DNA of 64,000 nt from Aurelia coerulea. Its lineage: Eukaryota; Cnidaria; Scyphozoa; Semaeostomeae; Ulmaridae. The stretch covers positions 11,428,501-11,492,500 of the forward strand of contig CM076952.1 of the NCBI GenBank assembly GCA_039566865.1. The letters run 5' to 3'. The position numbers and the translations under genes were made by a program. The notes beneath the pieces were generated by a model. That model made no database searches and was not told the origin of the DNA. It saw nothing but the letters and a program-made list of their open reading frames with translations. Every line of letters begins with the position of its first letter. Position 1 is the stretch's first letter. Positions 10,700 through 22,419 of this stretch are shown here, piece after piece.

Positions 10700-12038
10700 T
10701 CTAGAGTCAATTCGAGAATATTTTTGTTAACGTCATTGGGAAGGTCTTTGTCACCGTATTATAAAAGTTGCGTTAAGACCTCGTTTGGAATATTAACATA
10801 TCCAAGTGGTCGTAGTAATGCTAAGACTCGAGGGAGACGATTTCGGCGTTGAACCTCAAAGGGAGGGCAAAGCAACAAGAAGTGCTCCGTATTCTCTATA
10901 CCGTCGTTCGTAGGGCACATTGGGTTGATGGTATCCCTAAAATTGTGCTTGAACTTGTGAAAGTTCAATTTGCTAAGACCAACCCTAATTTGAGTAAGAT
11001 AGGATAGTCCTACTGGACTGTGAATCCCAAAAACAGATTCAGCAGGGGGGGGGGGGCGGATTATGGACGGTAGATTTTTCTTAAAAATGGCAATGGTTGG
11101 GGGAAGTCTAATCTCTGGACATAGATCATTCCATTCAGAAAAGCAATTAGGATAGAAGCTAGATTGAAATCTCTCAGTCCTTGCCCGAATTCGCCCAATG
11201 ACATCCTGTCTGCGAAGAAAATATTGCGACTGTTGAAGTTGCGGGATTGGATCCGTTGTATATGCGGGGGATAGGCTATTCATGATTTTGTAAACAAAGT
11301 GAGGCGTCTACTCCACCTTCGGGAACTTAGTGACTCCCAACCGAGCTCTGCGTACGGCTTTTCTTGCGATGTTCCTCTCCATGTTCCTGTAACGGCTAGA
11401 GCTGCAGAATACTGGACGGACTCTAACTTTTCCATTAAATTTGGTAATATGGTATTGTTGCTGAATTCACATCTTTAGCCGGAATATGGTGGATAACATC
11501 TCCGTAATCAAGGTGGCGTCGACATAGAGCTTAAATAATTCGTTAAGAGTATGTCTGGGCAGATACTTGGAGAGGCATTTCAGCAGACCAATGCCCTTTC
11601 TTGTTTTAGATATATCTGCTTTGATATGAGCGGAAAAAGAAAGCTTTGAGTCGAGGATAATTCCTAAATGTTTATGTTCTTCTACTTTCATCACCGGTAT
11701 GTTATTAAAACGAATTACTGGATGAAGAATTTAAATTTTTTTCTTAGAAAATACCAATTCCACAGCTTGTTTTTGTGGATCTGGATTAAATGACATCTTC
11801 CAATCATAGGCCCATTTTCTTATCAATTCTAAGTCATGGTTCATGTCAGTGGCAGCTGTATTTTGGTCTTCTACTACGGTAAACAATGAAGTATCATCAG
11901 CAAAAAGCTTAACATTGCACTTTAAGCCTGCAGTTAGATCGTTTATATACACGAGGAAAAACAAGGGTCCTAAAATAGAGCCCTGAGTCACTCCTGCTGA
12001 AATGTCTCCCCAATTTGAACTCTGTCCATTCAGGACAC
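10700..12038 (-). pseudogene. LINE RT and C-terminal zinc-finger fragment
   Basis: Reading down the minus strand, 12038-11731 carries VTQGSILGPLFFLVYINDL and FADDTSLF (catalytic D-D pair). 11694-11467 continues the thumb (HLGIILDSKLSF). 11283-10759 holds the C-terminal part, with a Cys-His-Cys cluster (CPTNDGIENTEHFLLLC) that resembles the terminal zinc finger of Jockey/I-type LINEs. Breaks between these blocks are frameshifts and stops. The 5' end is cut at a MITE. Related copies are at 47850-49395 and 51207-52028. A poly-G tract (11047-11056) lies inside. Confidence 0.85.
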
Positions 12039-12620
12039 CCAAAATGATGTATTGTCGTTTGATTGCTTATACGTCCATTGCCAATAAACCGATTTTCAAA
12101 ACTTTGTTTTATCCGATTGCTGAAAGGCTAAATTGCATTCGAGGATGTTGGTTGTGCTCTTATGCCGATGTTATCAGATGTTTTCATGTCGAAAAGAAGA
12201 TCGATAAACCTTCAAATTAAAGCTTTAGATGGCATGAAAAAGAAACGGCCTACCTTTCCAGTCAACATTTTAGATGTGATACAAAGGCTGAACTTATATG
12301 TCGTTCATAGAATACGAATTCAGTGAATACTGAATTCAGAGAATAGTCAGAATACAAATACGAGTTGGTCTTTTTGTATCAGATATAAATTGTTTACTGG
12401 AAAAATAGACCGTTTCTTTCTCATGCCATCTAAGGCTGGAATTTAAGCAGGTTTATCAATCTTTTCTTCGACATGAAAACATCGCCTTAAAACCACAACC
12501 AAGATCTTGAAATACTATTTAGCCTTTAGGCAATCAAATAAAACAAAGTTTTTGAAAATCGGTTCTTTGGTTATGGACATGCAAGCAATCAAACGATAAT
12601 ACATCATTTTGGGACACCAT
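12038..12620. mobile_element. MITE with ~200-bp inverted arms
   Basis: CCCAAAATGATGTATTGTCG at the left is mirrored by the right end CATCATTTTGGGACACCATG, followed by TA. Homology runs inward through matching GATTGCTT and ATGGCATGA blocks (12225 versus 12425). The left terminus seems to have lost its outer few bases at the LINE junction. A GGGACACC-type end and a TA target fit a Tc1/mariner-derived MITE. Confidence 0.75.
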
Positions 12621-13195
12621 GTATATCTCAACTGCAAAACTGCAAACAACACTTTACACAACCACAAATGACTACAAACTACATAATCGAAAACTATGAA
12701 CAACACTTTACGCAAAACCTACAGATACCCACAACTATCTACACTTTAAATCTTCCCACCCTAAACAACCCTACTTGCAAATACTACGACTAAGAGTGAT
12801 CTGATCTGATGATAACGAATTTAATAAACACAGTGACAAACGATAATTCATAGCACGTGGCTACATTGAAACTCTAGTTAAAAACCAGAAAGGGAAAGGC
12901 TGTCGCTGTCCCAAGAGAAGACACCTTGAAGCTAAGGACCAAAGATAGGACTAATCGCACCCTCCCTGTAACAACATAAAATAATATCCTTCCCCCAATG
13001 GCTCAAATTTGCCACAGCTGCTGGGACATTTTAAAACTAAAGCCAAAATAAAAAGATATTTTCAAGGAACGTGGTATGCTAGCCTATTGTCGGCCAAAGA
13101 ACCTCAAAGAAATGGTAGGAAGCAACAACATTTTAGATAGCACGGTTATCCGTAAAACGCCCTCAATGAATGCTTTTGTAAACCAAGTAATACTA
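12621..13195. other. No gene seen
   Basis: AT-rich sequence without ORFs, RNA genes or clear repeats. Confidence 0.5.
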
Positions 13196-13850
13196 CAGGG
13201 TGTCCCAAAAAATATGTGCGCCGTTTGAATGGCTACTGTGGAGGAGCCATAAATCTAACTTTCCTGTTTTTCAGATTTGTGAATAGAAGAGATTTCAACT
13301 TAGAGTTTTGCACCGAGTTTATGTAAATCTGACAAGTGGTTGCTGATTTATTGAGAAAGAAAGTCACAATCACTCGTTGCTTGTTGACCAAGCAGCCTGC
13401 TGAACGCAATATTGTTGATTGAAAACGATTTAATCACTTTCGAGAAGCAAAATATCTGATGGACGCATGCCATGGCCTGAAGCACTTGTGCTGCACATGG
13501 CCATTCCTAGCAACCCTAGATATGTCCAATATTTTTGGTTGTCACAAAATTCAATGTATGACTATCTGTCTCACTTATGACCATCAGAAAACAGGGCTAG
13601 GTATGTTTTCTCAATCAATTTAGTTGATTTTAACACAATAGAGAATAATGAATCCTCTGGTTTTGAGCCAACCAAGAATTTTGGCTTTCTTGCTCTATAA
13701 ATCAGCAACTAGAGATCAGATTTACTCAAACTTGGTGTCAACCTTTAATTTGAGGTCTCTTCTGTCAAGAACCTTAAAAACAGAAAAATTGGATTTATGG
13801 CTGTTATGCAGAAGCCACTCAAACAGCGCACATGTTTTTGGGACACCCTG
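13196..13850. mobile_element. Mariner-type MITE, 655 bp, TA target
   Basis: Perfect outer termini CAGGGTGTCCCAAAAA and TTTTTGGGACACCCTG, each flanked by TA (13194-13195 and 13851-13852). Inverted similarity continues for about 80 bp (GTGCGCCGTTTGAATGGCT versus AGCCACTCAAACAGCGCAC). No transposase is present. TIR and TA duplication are characteristic of Tc1/mariner/pogo derivatives. Confidence 0.9.
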
Positions 13851-13852
13851 TA

Positions 13853-15974
13853 GAAATAGTCTATGCTGGAATCACCTTAAAACTCCTAACTCGTTCACTA
13901 GTTTTGTAACTAAGAAAACATATCAAATGTATCATAAATAAAATCTACCACAAAAAGTGACCTAAAGCAGTCTTTAAAAGAAAATTAAGTAAGTGGCCGA
14001 TTGACATGCTTCAACCGTTGTTCTGTTACTAAAAGACTAGCCTACGTTATGAGAATAGTTCAAACAATTTTTGGGCACGGTAAATTTCCCGAGTTAAGGA
14101 TTTGGAGGAAAAGGGCATGCCTGAAATTCTCAAAAGGTTTTCAAAAACAGGCGCTCGATTTACGACAATTTCAGATCTTCAAAAAAAAGAGGAGCGTGCT
14201 TCATTTCAGCTTTGGAATAGGCATCTCAGTTCTTAAGTTTTCAGAGCAAGTTTATGTTGTTGTTGTCATCTTATTTTAATTCGAATACATAAATGTGGCT
14301 TCTAATTACGTGATAAAAAGAAACTAATCAAATTCGAAAATAAACTAAACTAAGTAAATATGCTCTAATTGTAGTCCCTAGTCAATGTGTTTAATTCATA
14401 ATTGGCTGAAGACTGTATAAGGGAATTAAAGACTTTTATGGCAGGATTAACAGAAAATAATTAGAAAGAGATCGCTTCGATTTTTATCATGCGAAAAATT
14501 CAAAGACACTGGGTTCTAGTTCATTTCCTTTGTTTACGCTTTGCTCTCGAAACCAATCACCTGCGTGACAGAGCTCCTTTAAAAATATTCCCTGGGTGAA
14601 CTGAAACACGGTCCGCATTGTTTTGAAGATCTGAAATGGCTTTAAATCGGTCCCCTGTTTTAATTTCCCAATTTGTCAATCAACCCAATTAACCCTAAGA
14701 AACTCTTTGTGGCTGGAAAGGTAGGATTTAATTCTTAGGACATGAGAATAATTTGCCCCCAAGAGCTTCTAAGCACACTTTCAAACATATCGTGATTTGC
14801 TTTTTCCCAACGATAACCAACAGTTGTGTTCTCTCATCATCGGCACCTAAGTTGGGGCTGTTAGTGCATTGGCCAAATTTGCACTCAGCTCAATCCCCTA
14901 GATTTTGCGAGTTTGGGGTTACGGGAAATAAGCCATATTTTTTCCACAAACCAATGCAATAAATGTCCATGCCAATGATCCGTGCCACCGAAAGAGACAA
15001 TGGAACACCAGCATTAAAAGATTTTACAAAATAGAGGGGGGGGTGGGTGGGTGGGAAAAGCGTGATTATGAAGATGAAAATCACCACGTAGGTGGCAGTG
15101 CTTATATCTATCATTTTCACAAAAATAATTCTAAAAATAGATATGACGTCATAATTATTAAAGACCAACTGGTACGGAGCGTGCACGAAAAAAAATGAGA
15201 AAATCACCTTTTCTTAAATCTTTATAATTTTCTGCCAGTGAAAGCATTGTTAGAAGGTGAAAATCTACTTATAAAGTGAACAATTTTATTTTAGCAAATC
15301 CAAGATGGCGGACAGAGAGATTAAAAATGTTGTTTTTCTGAAAAATGACAAATGCAGAGCAAGTCTGAAAAATGATTTCTATGCGCGCGCAGATATTCTT
15401 CGAAACCGAGACAAAGGTGAAATTAGAATCATTACCAACGCTCCTTTGCTCAATTCTAAAACTGGCCACAGCTGAAACCATAACAGTAACAACAACGTGC
15501 TTAGGTGAAGGTCACACGGAAAGAGCTTACATTGACGGAGAACAAACCAAAACAAAAGCAAGGCAGTTAGATACTCACAAGGAACCTGCGGAGTTTTACC
15601 CAGTTTATGAATCGCAAACCAGTGTTTTGAAGAAGTTAAAATATTAGTTCTGTGCAATGAAAACCTCGTGCAAAGCCTGGAATTTCTGCTCTCTCGACTA
15701 ACCCTTCGATGGACTGAACTTCCCGTCCGACGTGCGTCACTGCGAGCAACATTGACGAGCGAGTAATACATTTCTGAACGCTGACATGCTTACCGTGAAG
15801 TAAAAAGTTATTCGGTAAAATGTAAAAAATTAGCTTTGCTCAACGATCAATTTTCCATAAACGGAATGCAAACGTGAAATCAACGTGCCAAAAAATTTGC
15901 AACATACTTCAAAGCAACGAGAATTTCGCCCCAATCTATCATAAACTGACCCCCCTGTGTGTGTGTAAATAAAT
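13853..15974. other. Intron sequence, one LINE-3'-like repeat, no gene
   Basis: The block near 14250-14360 (TGTTGTTGTTGTCATCTTATT, then AAAAGAAACTAATCAAATTCG) matches 46707-46825 and looks like the 3' end of a minus-strand LINE with an (AAC)n tail. Two opposed open frames at 15372-15771 have no recognised domain and are probably chance. A GGGGGGGTGGGTGGGTGGG tract is at 15034-15055. Confidence 0.4.
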
Positions 15975-15992
15975 TTTAAATTGTGTAACTTT
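15975..15992. repeat. LINE target-site duplication, copy 1
   Basis: TTTAAATTGTGTAACTTT is repeated exactly at 18625-18642 on the far side of the LINE. Confidence 0.8.
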
Positions 15993-16006
15993 GTGTAACT
16001 TTAATT

Positions 16007-16100
<94 letters not shown>

Positions 16101-18624
16101 TTGAGCTAAGAGTCTTCTCTTTGCTTCTATGAATAAGTTATTGCGCGTTTGTGTTGAAAATTCCATTGCAGTCTTAGCTTTTCTAATTTCTGCAGGCAGT
16201 TTATTAAAGAGTTCTGCCGCATCGTTCCTGAAAGTGTTGGAAGCCCGTGACGACGCGATAAGCGGCACAGAACTAGATCTTAAGTTTCTGATATTTTCTT
16301 TCAGCGATATGTCAATATATTTGGGCTTTTGTTGATCGTAAACGTACTTAAATGAAAGCTTCATCAGATGCCAGTCTCTACGTTCTTTCATTGGCAACCA
16401 ACCAAGTGTCACCACGTCTTTCTCTTTGGCGTAGCGGCCTAATACAAAGCTTGCAGCAGCATTTTGAACCTTTTGCAATCGTTTTAGGAGTCGCAACGGA
16501 AGAGGTCGAAAAATAGCGTCTGCATAGTCCATCTTTGATAAAACGAGGAGCTCAGCAACTTGTCTCTTTAATTTGAATGGCATAAGATTTTTGAATTTTC
16601 GTAGTATGGACATGGTATAGAAGCATGAAGATGTTACTTTGGCTATATGGTCGTCCCATGACAGATGCTCGTTCAAGGTTACACCAAGCAATTTACTACA
16701 ATGTGCTCGTTCAAGACTTTTTTCCCCGATCTTTAGAACTGGATTGTAATCTTGAAGACTGTGATGCTTTGAAAGTTGCTTTGTACTCATAACCATAACC
16801 TTTGTCTTCTTTGGGTTTAGAGCAAGATTTGTGGATGAAGACCAAGAAATTAACTTTTCAAGGTCCTCATTCAAGGCAGTTTCAAGAGACGATAGATCGT
16901 TTGGCCTTCCATGCACAAGTATAGTTGTATCGTCAGCGTATTGAAAGCAGGGTAGTTGGATTTTGTCTTGGAGGTCAGTAACATACAAGTTGAACAAGAC
17001 AGGGCCTAAAATTGATCCTTGTGGCACTCCAAAACTCGTTAATTTCAGTTCTGATGCTCTATCATCTACCTGAACAAACTGGTAACGATTGTCCAAGTAG
17101 CTTAGTAACCACTTTAGAAAACAGTTGGAGAATCGAAGTGCATGCATCTTGTGTATCAATGTCTTATAATCGATGGTATCGAATGCTTTCGAGAAGTCTG
17201 CAAGAACCATTAAGGTAACCTCACTCCTCCCCATCGCTTGCATTATCATGTCTTTTATTCCAAGTAGTGCTTGTAACTGTGGAATGACCTTTTCTGTACC
17301 CACATACTCTTTCATAAAGAAGCTGTCCCTTATCGATAAAGCTCACGATTTGTTTCATAACTACTCGTTCAAATATTTTTGACAGAACCGGTAAGATTGA
17401 AACAGGCCTGTAGTCGTCACTGCTTTTAGGATCATTAATTTTAGGAATTGGAGAAATTCGAGCTGTCTTCCATTGTGGCGGGAAAGTTGACTTCGCGATG
17501 CAGGAGTTGATAATATGACATATTGGGGAAGCAAGATATTCTGCAACTGGTCTGATAAATTTAGCAGGGATTTGATCTGGTCCTGTTGAGCAATCGCTTC
17601 GTAGAGATTTCAGTTCAGCTAAGATTTCTTTATAGCTGACAGGGCCTAAAACAAAACAATTGTCTTGGCATGGTAATTCCTCGACGAGTTTGAAAAGATT
17701 TTCGATGTTAACTGGTGAACATTCTAGTGTTCTCTGTGCTGTACTATTGAAATGGTTATTGAGTTCGTTGACATCCGCCTTTATTGGTTGTGGGCTAGGA
17801 TTCAACACCCTATGAATAGTTTTCCAGACTTCTTTTGATCGTTTCGATGACAACGCTGATTTTAAGAACTTGCGTTTTGTCTCCTTAATTGTTGTTTTAA
17901 GTTGATTCCTGACTTTTCGGAAAGCTTCCCAGTCTTCATTTGTTTTTGTTCTGTGTGCTCTATGCCTAAGTTCATCTCTTTGTTGTTGAAGAGATAGAAT
18001 ATTCATACCTTTCAACCAAGGGGCTGGAGGACGCGTTACTTTGGTTCTTTTTAAAGGTGCATGCCTGTCTATACATTCTTTGACTAATCTGTTTAGATAT
18101 TCTACCATATCATTTGTTTCATCTGTAGAGTAAATAAGGCTGAACGGCAAGCAGGAGAAATCACTTATGTATGATGTAGTAGAAAACTTCTTTTCATTTC
18201 TTATATATTTGAATCTTGGCTCATATCTGTTCACTCTTATATTGACGCAGGCGTATGGGGCATCGTGGTCGCTGATGTGGCTGCATGGAAGTACATCTGT
18301 GAAAGTGACCCTTGGGGGGTTATTCGATATTATATGGTCAATTAGAGTGCTCGAGTTTTTAGTCGTTCGAGTTGGCTTTGAAACATGCTGATGTAGGTTT
18401 AATGCCTTCAACATTCCGGTATATTGCCTTTGTAGTGACTCTTGCCCTTTCATTAAGTCAATATTCATGTCTCCTGTGACCACTATGAGACCATTCCATT
18501 GAGATACAATATGGCTTAGGACGCTCTCAGTTTTATCCATCCATTCATTTGTTTGTAATAATCTATTAGAGCGATAAACTACTCCAAACAGTAAATTGTT
18601 ATTATGATTAATTATTGTTAATTG
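15993..18624 (-). pseudogene. LINE with partial endonuclease plus RT, 18-bp TSD
   Basis: Minus strand. 18600-18440 encodes the C-terminal half of an APE-type endonuclease (GVVYRSNR, VVTGDMNIDL), then LIDHIISNN and SDHDAPY. The linker and RT fingers follow (SSDDYRPVSILPVLSKIFE). A frameshift near 17221-17315 moves into a second frame with LADFSKAFDTIDY, FGVPQGSILGPVLF, QYADDTTIL (about 16935) and the thumb, to about 16100. The 3' end is an (ATT)n tract. The 5' end is truncated within the endonuclease. One frameshift plus a perfect 18-bp target duplication suggests a fairly young but dead insertion. CR1/L2-like. Confidence 0.9.
16009..16099 (-). repeat. (AAT)n microsatellite, LINE 3' tail
   Basis: About 30 trinucleotide units, the 3' tail of the minus-strand LINE. 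It gives the spurious poly-tyrosine run at the end of the overlapping open frame. Confidence 0.9.
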
Positions 18625-18642
18625 TTTAAATTGTGTAACTTT
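18625..18642. repeat. LINE target-site duplication, copy 2
   Basis: Exact second copy of TTTAAATTGTGTAACTTT. Confidence 0.8.
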
Positions 18643-19210
18643 ATTTTGATTCGATTATTTACAAGTAGCTAACAATATATACACTATTTAATAATATACT
18701 AGGCTTGCCGCGCGTCGCCTACGGCGCCGCGCTGGCCCGCCGTCGTATTTGCCATTTAGGTGTATGGACAGTTGAATTTAGTGCGCCGGTGACAAAGGGA
18801 TGAAATATATATATATATACATATTTTTCTTTATTCCATAATACATCGGTCTCAAAAGAACAATGGTGAAGAGGGACGTAAGTATAATTTAGGAGTATCT
18901 TTGAACACCAAGGCCAAATGTTGATACTTTGTTAAGAAGAGCTATTTAGGGTTACAAATCAATGCAGTCAGTTTGTGGCGTATTCCACTCTCCAAGGGGT
19001 TCTGTTGTATTTATTTGAAAATTTAAAGCATGAGGGAGCCGATGCGAAAACGAACAACAGTTGTTTTGCTTAGAATTATATCCCTGCTGTGCTTTCTATT
19101 TTGCAAACTTAGTACACACCCTCTACGCGGCATCTATTTTTCCTTTTCTCTTTTCATTTTGCATTGCTCTTTCCACTCTTTATAAACTATTACCCTGAAA
19201 ACTTAACTGT
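18643..19210. other. Spacer with a short GC-rich patch
   Basis: 18705-18752 is strongly GC- and CpG-rich (GCCGCGCGTCGCCTACGGCG core) in an otherwise AT-rich region. It encodes nothing recognisable. The rest has no features. Confidence 0.4.
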
Positions 19211-19583
19211 ATTAAGCCCCCCTCTCTATTAAGCCCTCCTCTCTAATAAGCCCCTCCCCTCTGAGCCAAAATTTAAATAAGACACCTCTGTATTAAGCCC
19301 CCCCCCCCTGTTATATCAAATTCTTGTGGCTACCAAAGAGTTCCCATTTATTGACCTAGAAAAGCTTGCATGGTAGTTCTGATGTGGTTTGAGATAAAAC
19401 TGTGCCGAATTTATGTATTTGACTCGTAAAATTGTATGTTGAATCCCCAAAATACGGTGTAAATGATCTAAAAAGCTGTCATCTGTATCCTGTCATTTGA
19501 TTTTGTGAATAACCCCCCCCCCTCTCTAATATGCCCCCCTGTGGAGGGTCCGAAATTAAATAGGCCTCCTGGGGGCTTAAGGT
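19211..19583. mobile_element. C-rich MITE-like repeat with TTAAGCCCCC ends
   Basis: Starts ATTAAGCCCCCCTCTC and ends TGGGGGCTTAAG. Several internal copies of TAAGCCCCTC-like words and a mirrored GGCCTATTTAAT segment lie near the right end. The structure is an imperfect palindrome about 370 bp long. No target duplication is certain. Confidence 0.5.
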
Positions 19584-22249
19584 AGCATCATCCCGGTCAT
19601 AGAATTACTATGAATATCGGTATATAACCAAGTTGAGATGGTGCATAGGCATGGTTGTAAGATTTTTTGACTGAGAAATTCAAAATGGCACCTTTCATGT
19701 TGCCATAGCAACCAAAAATAGCCGAAATTTTGCAAAAAATTGTATACGGAAAAGTATTTTTCATTCTCTACTGATTAAAGTTATCTCATTGAAATTAGCT
19801 TGACTTCATGCAAGTATGTACAATCCCTGCCAAAAGTCTTTGCAACACTTAGGCCATTTCTTGACAATCCGCAGCTCCAACCATAGCGATTAGGTATAAA
19901 CAACCCCTCACCCCCGAAACAATGTTGATTTGCAAGGTTATTGTCCTAGCATTCCATTAGAGTCGCGAATCGTCCTGCCATCCCCATTTGTATGATTAAA
20001 TTTTGATGGAAAGAAATGTAGACATCAGGGTCTTAATCCCCTTGTGCTTAGCCGATTGTAAAAGCAGAAGTTCATTTTGAAGCCCCATCTTCCGCGAACA
20101 TTTTGACCAAATTTCATTTAAATATCTCTTATGGTTTGGAAAATAAAAAATATATCCATTACACAGATTTCGAGAAAATCGCATTTCCAGGAAATTGACT
20201 TCAAAGTTCATGAAAATGATAGTAATCAAATAGTTGAAAATTTGCTAGGTCAATAACTTTCAGCCTCTAAAATCTCTTTCTTGTCATTGTTGGACTGCCC
20301 TTCACTCCTAGATTTGTTTGTTGAAACTTTTGAGGCTCATTTCTTGTTATTTTCTGCAACTATATTCTGGTGCTGTCAAAGTAAACCAATGTTTTTATGT
20401 GAAATGTTTTTGTGCTACTTCACAATTTCTAAAGGATTTTTTCACTGCGTCAACATTCATGTCAAAGTTTGCAATAGCATCATAAACACCAACTGAAACA
20501 TAAATTTTCCTGAATTTCAACATAAATTTCAACTGAAACAGTAAAGGTAGATTTTGAAATCTATCCCAAATAATCCTGCAATTTGATTTTATATCCATTC
20601 GCGGAGAACACTTTGTCACTTCCAAAAGACTTTCAATGCTGAGCCTTGAGAAAATAAGCTTCAAAAAATACTGCAGCTTTGAAGAATTACTCTCTGCTTC
20701 AATTGGATTAATTGTTGTTTGTAGAAACGCAGTTTCATAACTGAACAGACATTCCTTGCCCTTGGAAATCTTCGACCGAATGCTGCAACAATCATCAATA
20801 TGAAACAGTCTTGTTGACTTCCAATTTCCTTTTCATGTCAGTGTTACCAAGGCACGCCCGACACCAGCCATGAATTCATAGGGGGGGGCGGGGGGCGAGG
20901 AACTAAAATTTTCCGACGCCAATATCAACAACAACAACAACAACAACAACCCCAATTTTCGGAAACATGCACGAAAAGACTGATGTGCTGCTTTAATGGC
21001 TAAATTTTGGAATTATTTTCCAGTTTCAATGCTGGAGCCTTCAAAATTAGTGAATATAAAGCAGGGATATGCTGTAGATTCAAAATTCATGTCAGAATTT
21101 ATGCTCGAAATTCAATAAATTCATGGTTTATGCATCATTCTTCCAATAAAATCGTCTAAATGTGGGCCTGTAACCACAAAAAAAATCCGACAGGTAGAGT
21201 GAAATTTCCGACAAAGAGCCTCCTGGGGGCACTCCGCCCCCCCCCCCCCCCCCCCCACTGGCTTCGGCCCTGTACCACGGCAAACTCTTTGTGGCATATA
21301 ACCAGCAACCGGCAAATCAATTTTTCTTCCATATAACCACACCACGCAAAACAGATGAGTAAGCTGGGTGGGAGAACATTTAGGCAAACTTTTTACATCC
21401 ATCATTTAACATTTGATTCATTTATAAGTTTCAAATCTATCTTGATTTCTACCTGAATGGAACCTGCTCTCTAGACCTTTGTTTCTGCAATGTTTATGAA
21501 GGGAAATGATCTTTCATGTGTTTATCTAACGGATTTAGGCCTGGGCTATGCTCTTGGAAAATGTGGATCCTCTTCTCTTCTGGAGGGATGGGCCACGTAA
21601 GCAGGGCCTACGTCACTTTGAAAACTCTTGACCCGATTCTGAAGCCGTAGAAGAGGTCTTTCTCTCTTCTTTACTGGAACTTTGATTTATCAAACATCAC
21701 TTCCATCTTTCTTGATGCACTGGTTGCCAGAAAACTTGCGCTTTAAAATCCCAAATGTAAAAACAGCATTGCAATCTTGGCTCTTTCATTAATAGCATGT
21801 TGCACGGTGATTCCAATAAGTGTCTCAGTGTTGTAATAGTTGCCCTGTTAGCTATGGTAAAGCTTAATTGGGTTTTGTTGTAGCTAAGATTCTCATTTTC
21901 AATTTGTCTGGACTTAATCTTAAAATTGATCCCATACCTACTCTTGTTCTTAAATTTACCGTCTCCGACTTTCGAAACGATGTTTTTGAATTATAACAAT
22001 CACGGAAGTTTCTTATGTACAACTTTTCATTAACTAAACTAAAAAAGTTTCAATACTGCATCTCCTGAATTCTTGAAGAAATTGTTCTGCATTGATAAAT
22101 TTCATAATGGAAATATCCGTTTTCCTCCTCTGCGGCCTGTGAAAGCAAATATGAAACTCAGAACTCAGAGAAGAATGCAACGCCAACCAGAGCTACCAGG
22201 GAGAAGTATGAGTGCTATTGCAAGGAACAATAAATATATTTCATATTTC
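19584..22249. other. Intron sequence with simple repeats, no gene
   Basis: No coding or RNA gene recognised. It contains a G-rich run (20881-20897), a (CAA)n tract (about 20926-20950) and a poly-C run of about 22 bases (21236-21257). Short open frames here lack family signatures. Confidence 0.5.
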
Positions 22250-22419
22250 ATATATATTTCATTCTTTTAAGGAGGGTTGCCCTTCAGCAGAAGCTGTTTT
22301 TCAAGGGGCCCTCCAATAAAAACTTAATTACAATATACAGCTAAAATAACCTATCACTAAAAAACCATAACTTTAAAACCCTATTTACAATTATGCAATA
22401 TTTACAATTGAAAGAAAAA
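22250..22419 (-). mobile_element. 3' UTR and tail of the intact LINE
   Basis: On the minus strand the ORF stop is followed by AT-rich sequence, the hairpin GGAGGGCCCCTTGAAAA / CTGAAGGGCAACCCTCC (22270-22312), and an ATATGAAATAT-rich tail to about 22235. The same 3' end is found at 6127-6310. Confidence 0.8.

Noticed and set aside
15372..15771. Overlapping open frames of 91 (+) and 130 (-) codons
   Set aside because: No domain, no splice context and atypical composition. Likely chance in a less AT-rich stretch.
16009..16099. Poly-tyrosine C-terminus of the LINE protein
   Set aside because: It is translation of the (AAT)n tail after the coding region degraded its stop, not a functional domain.
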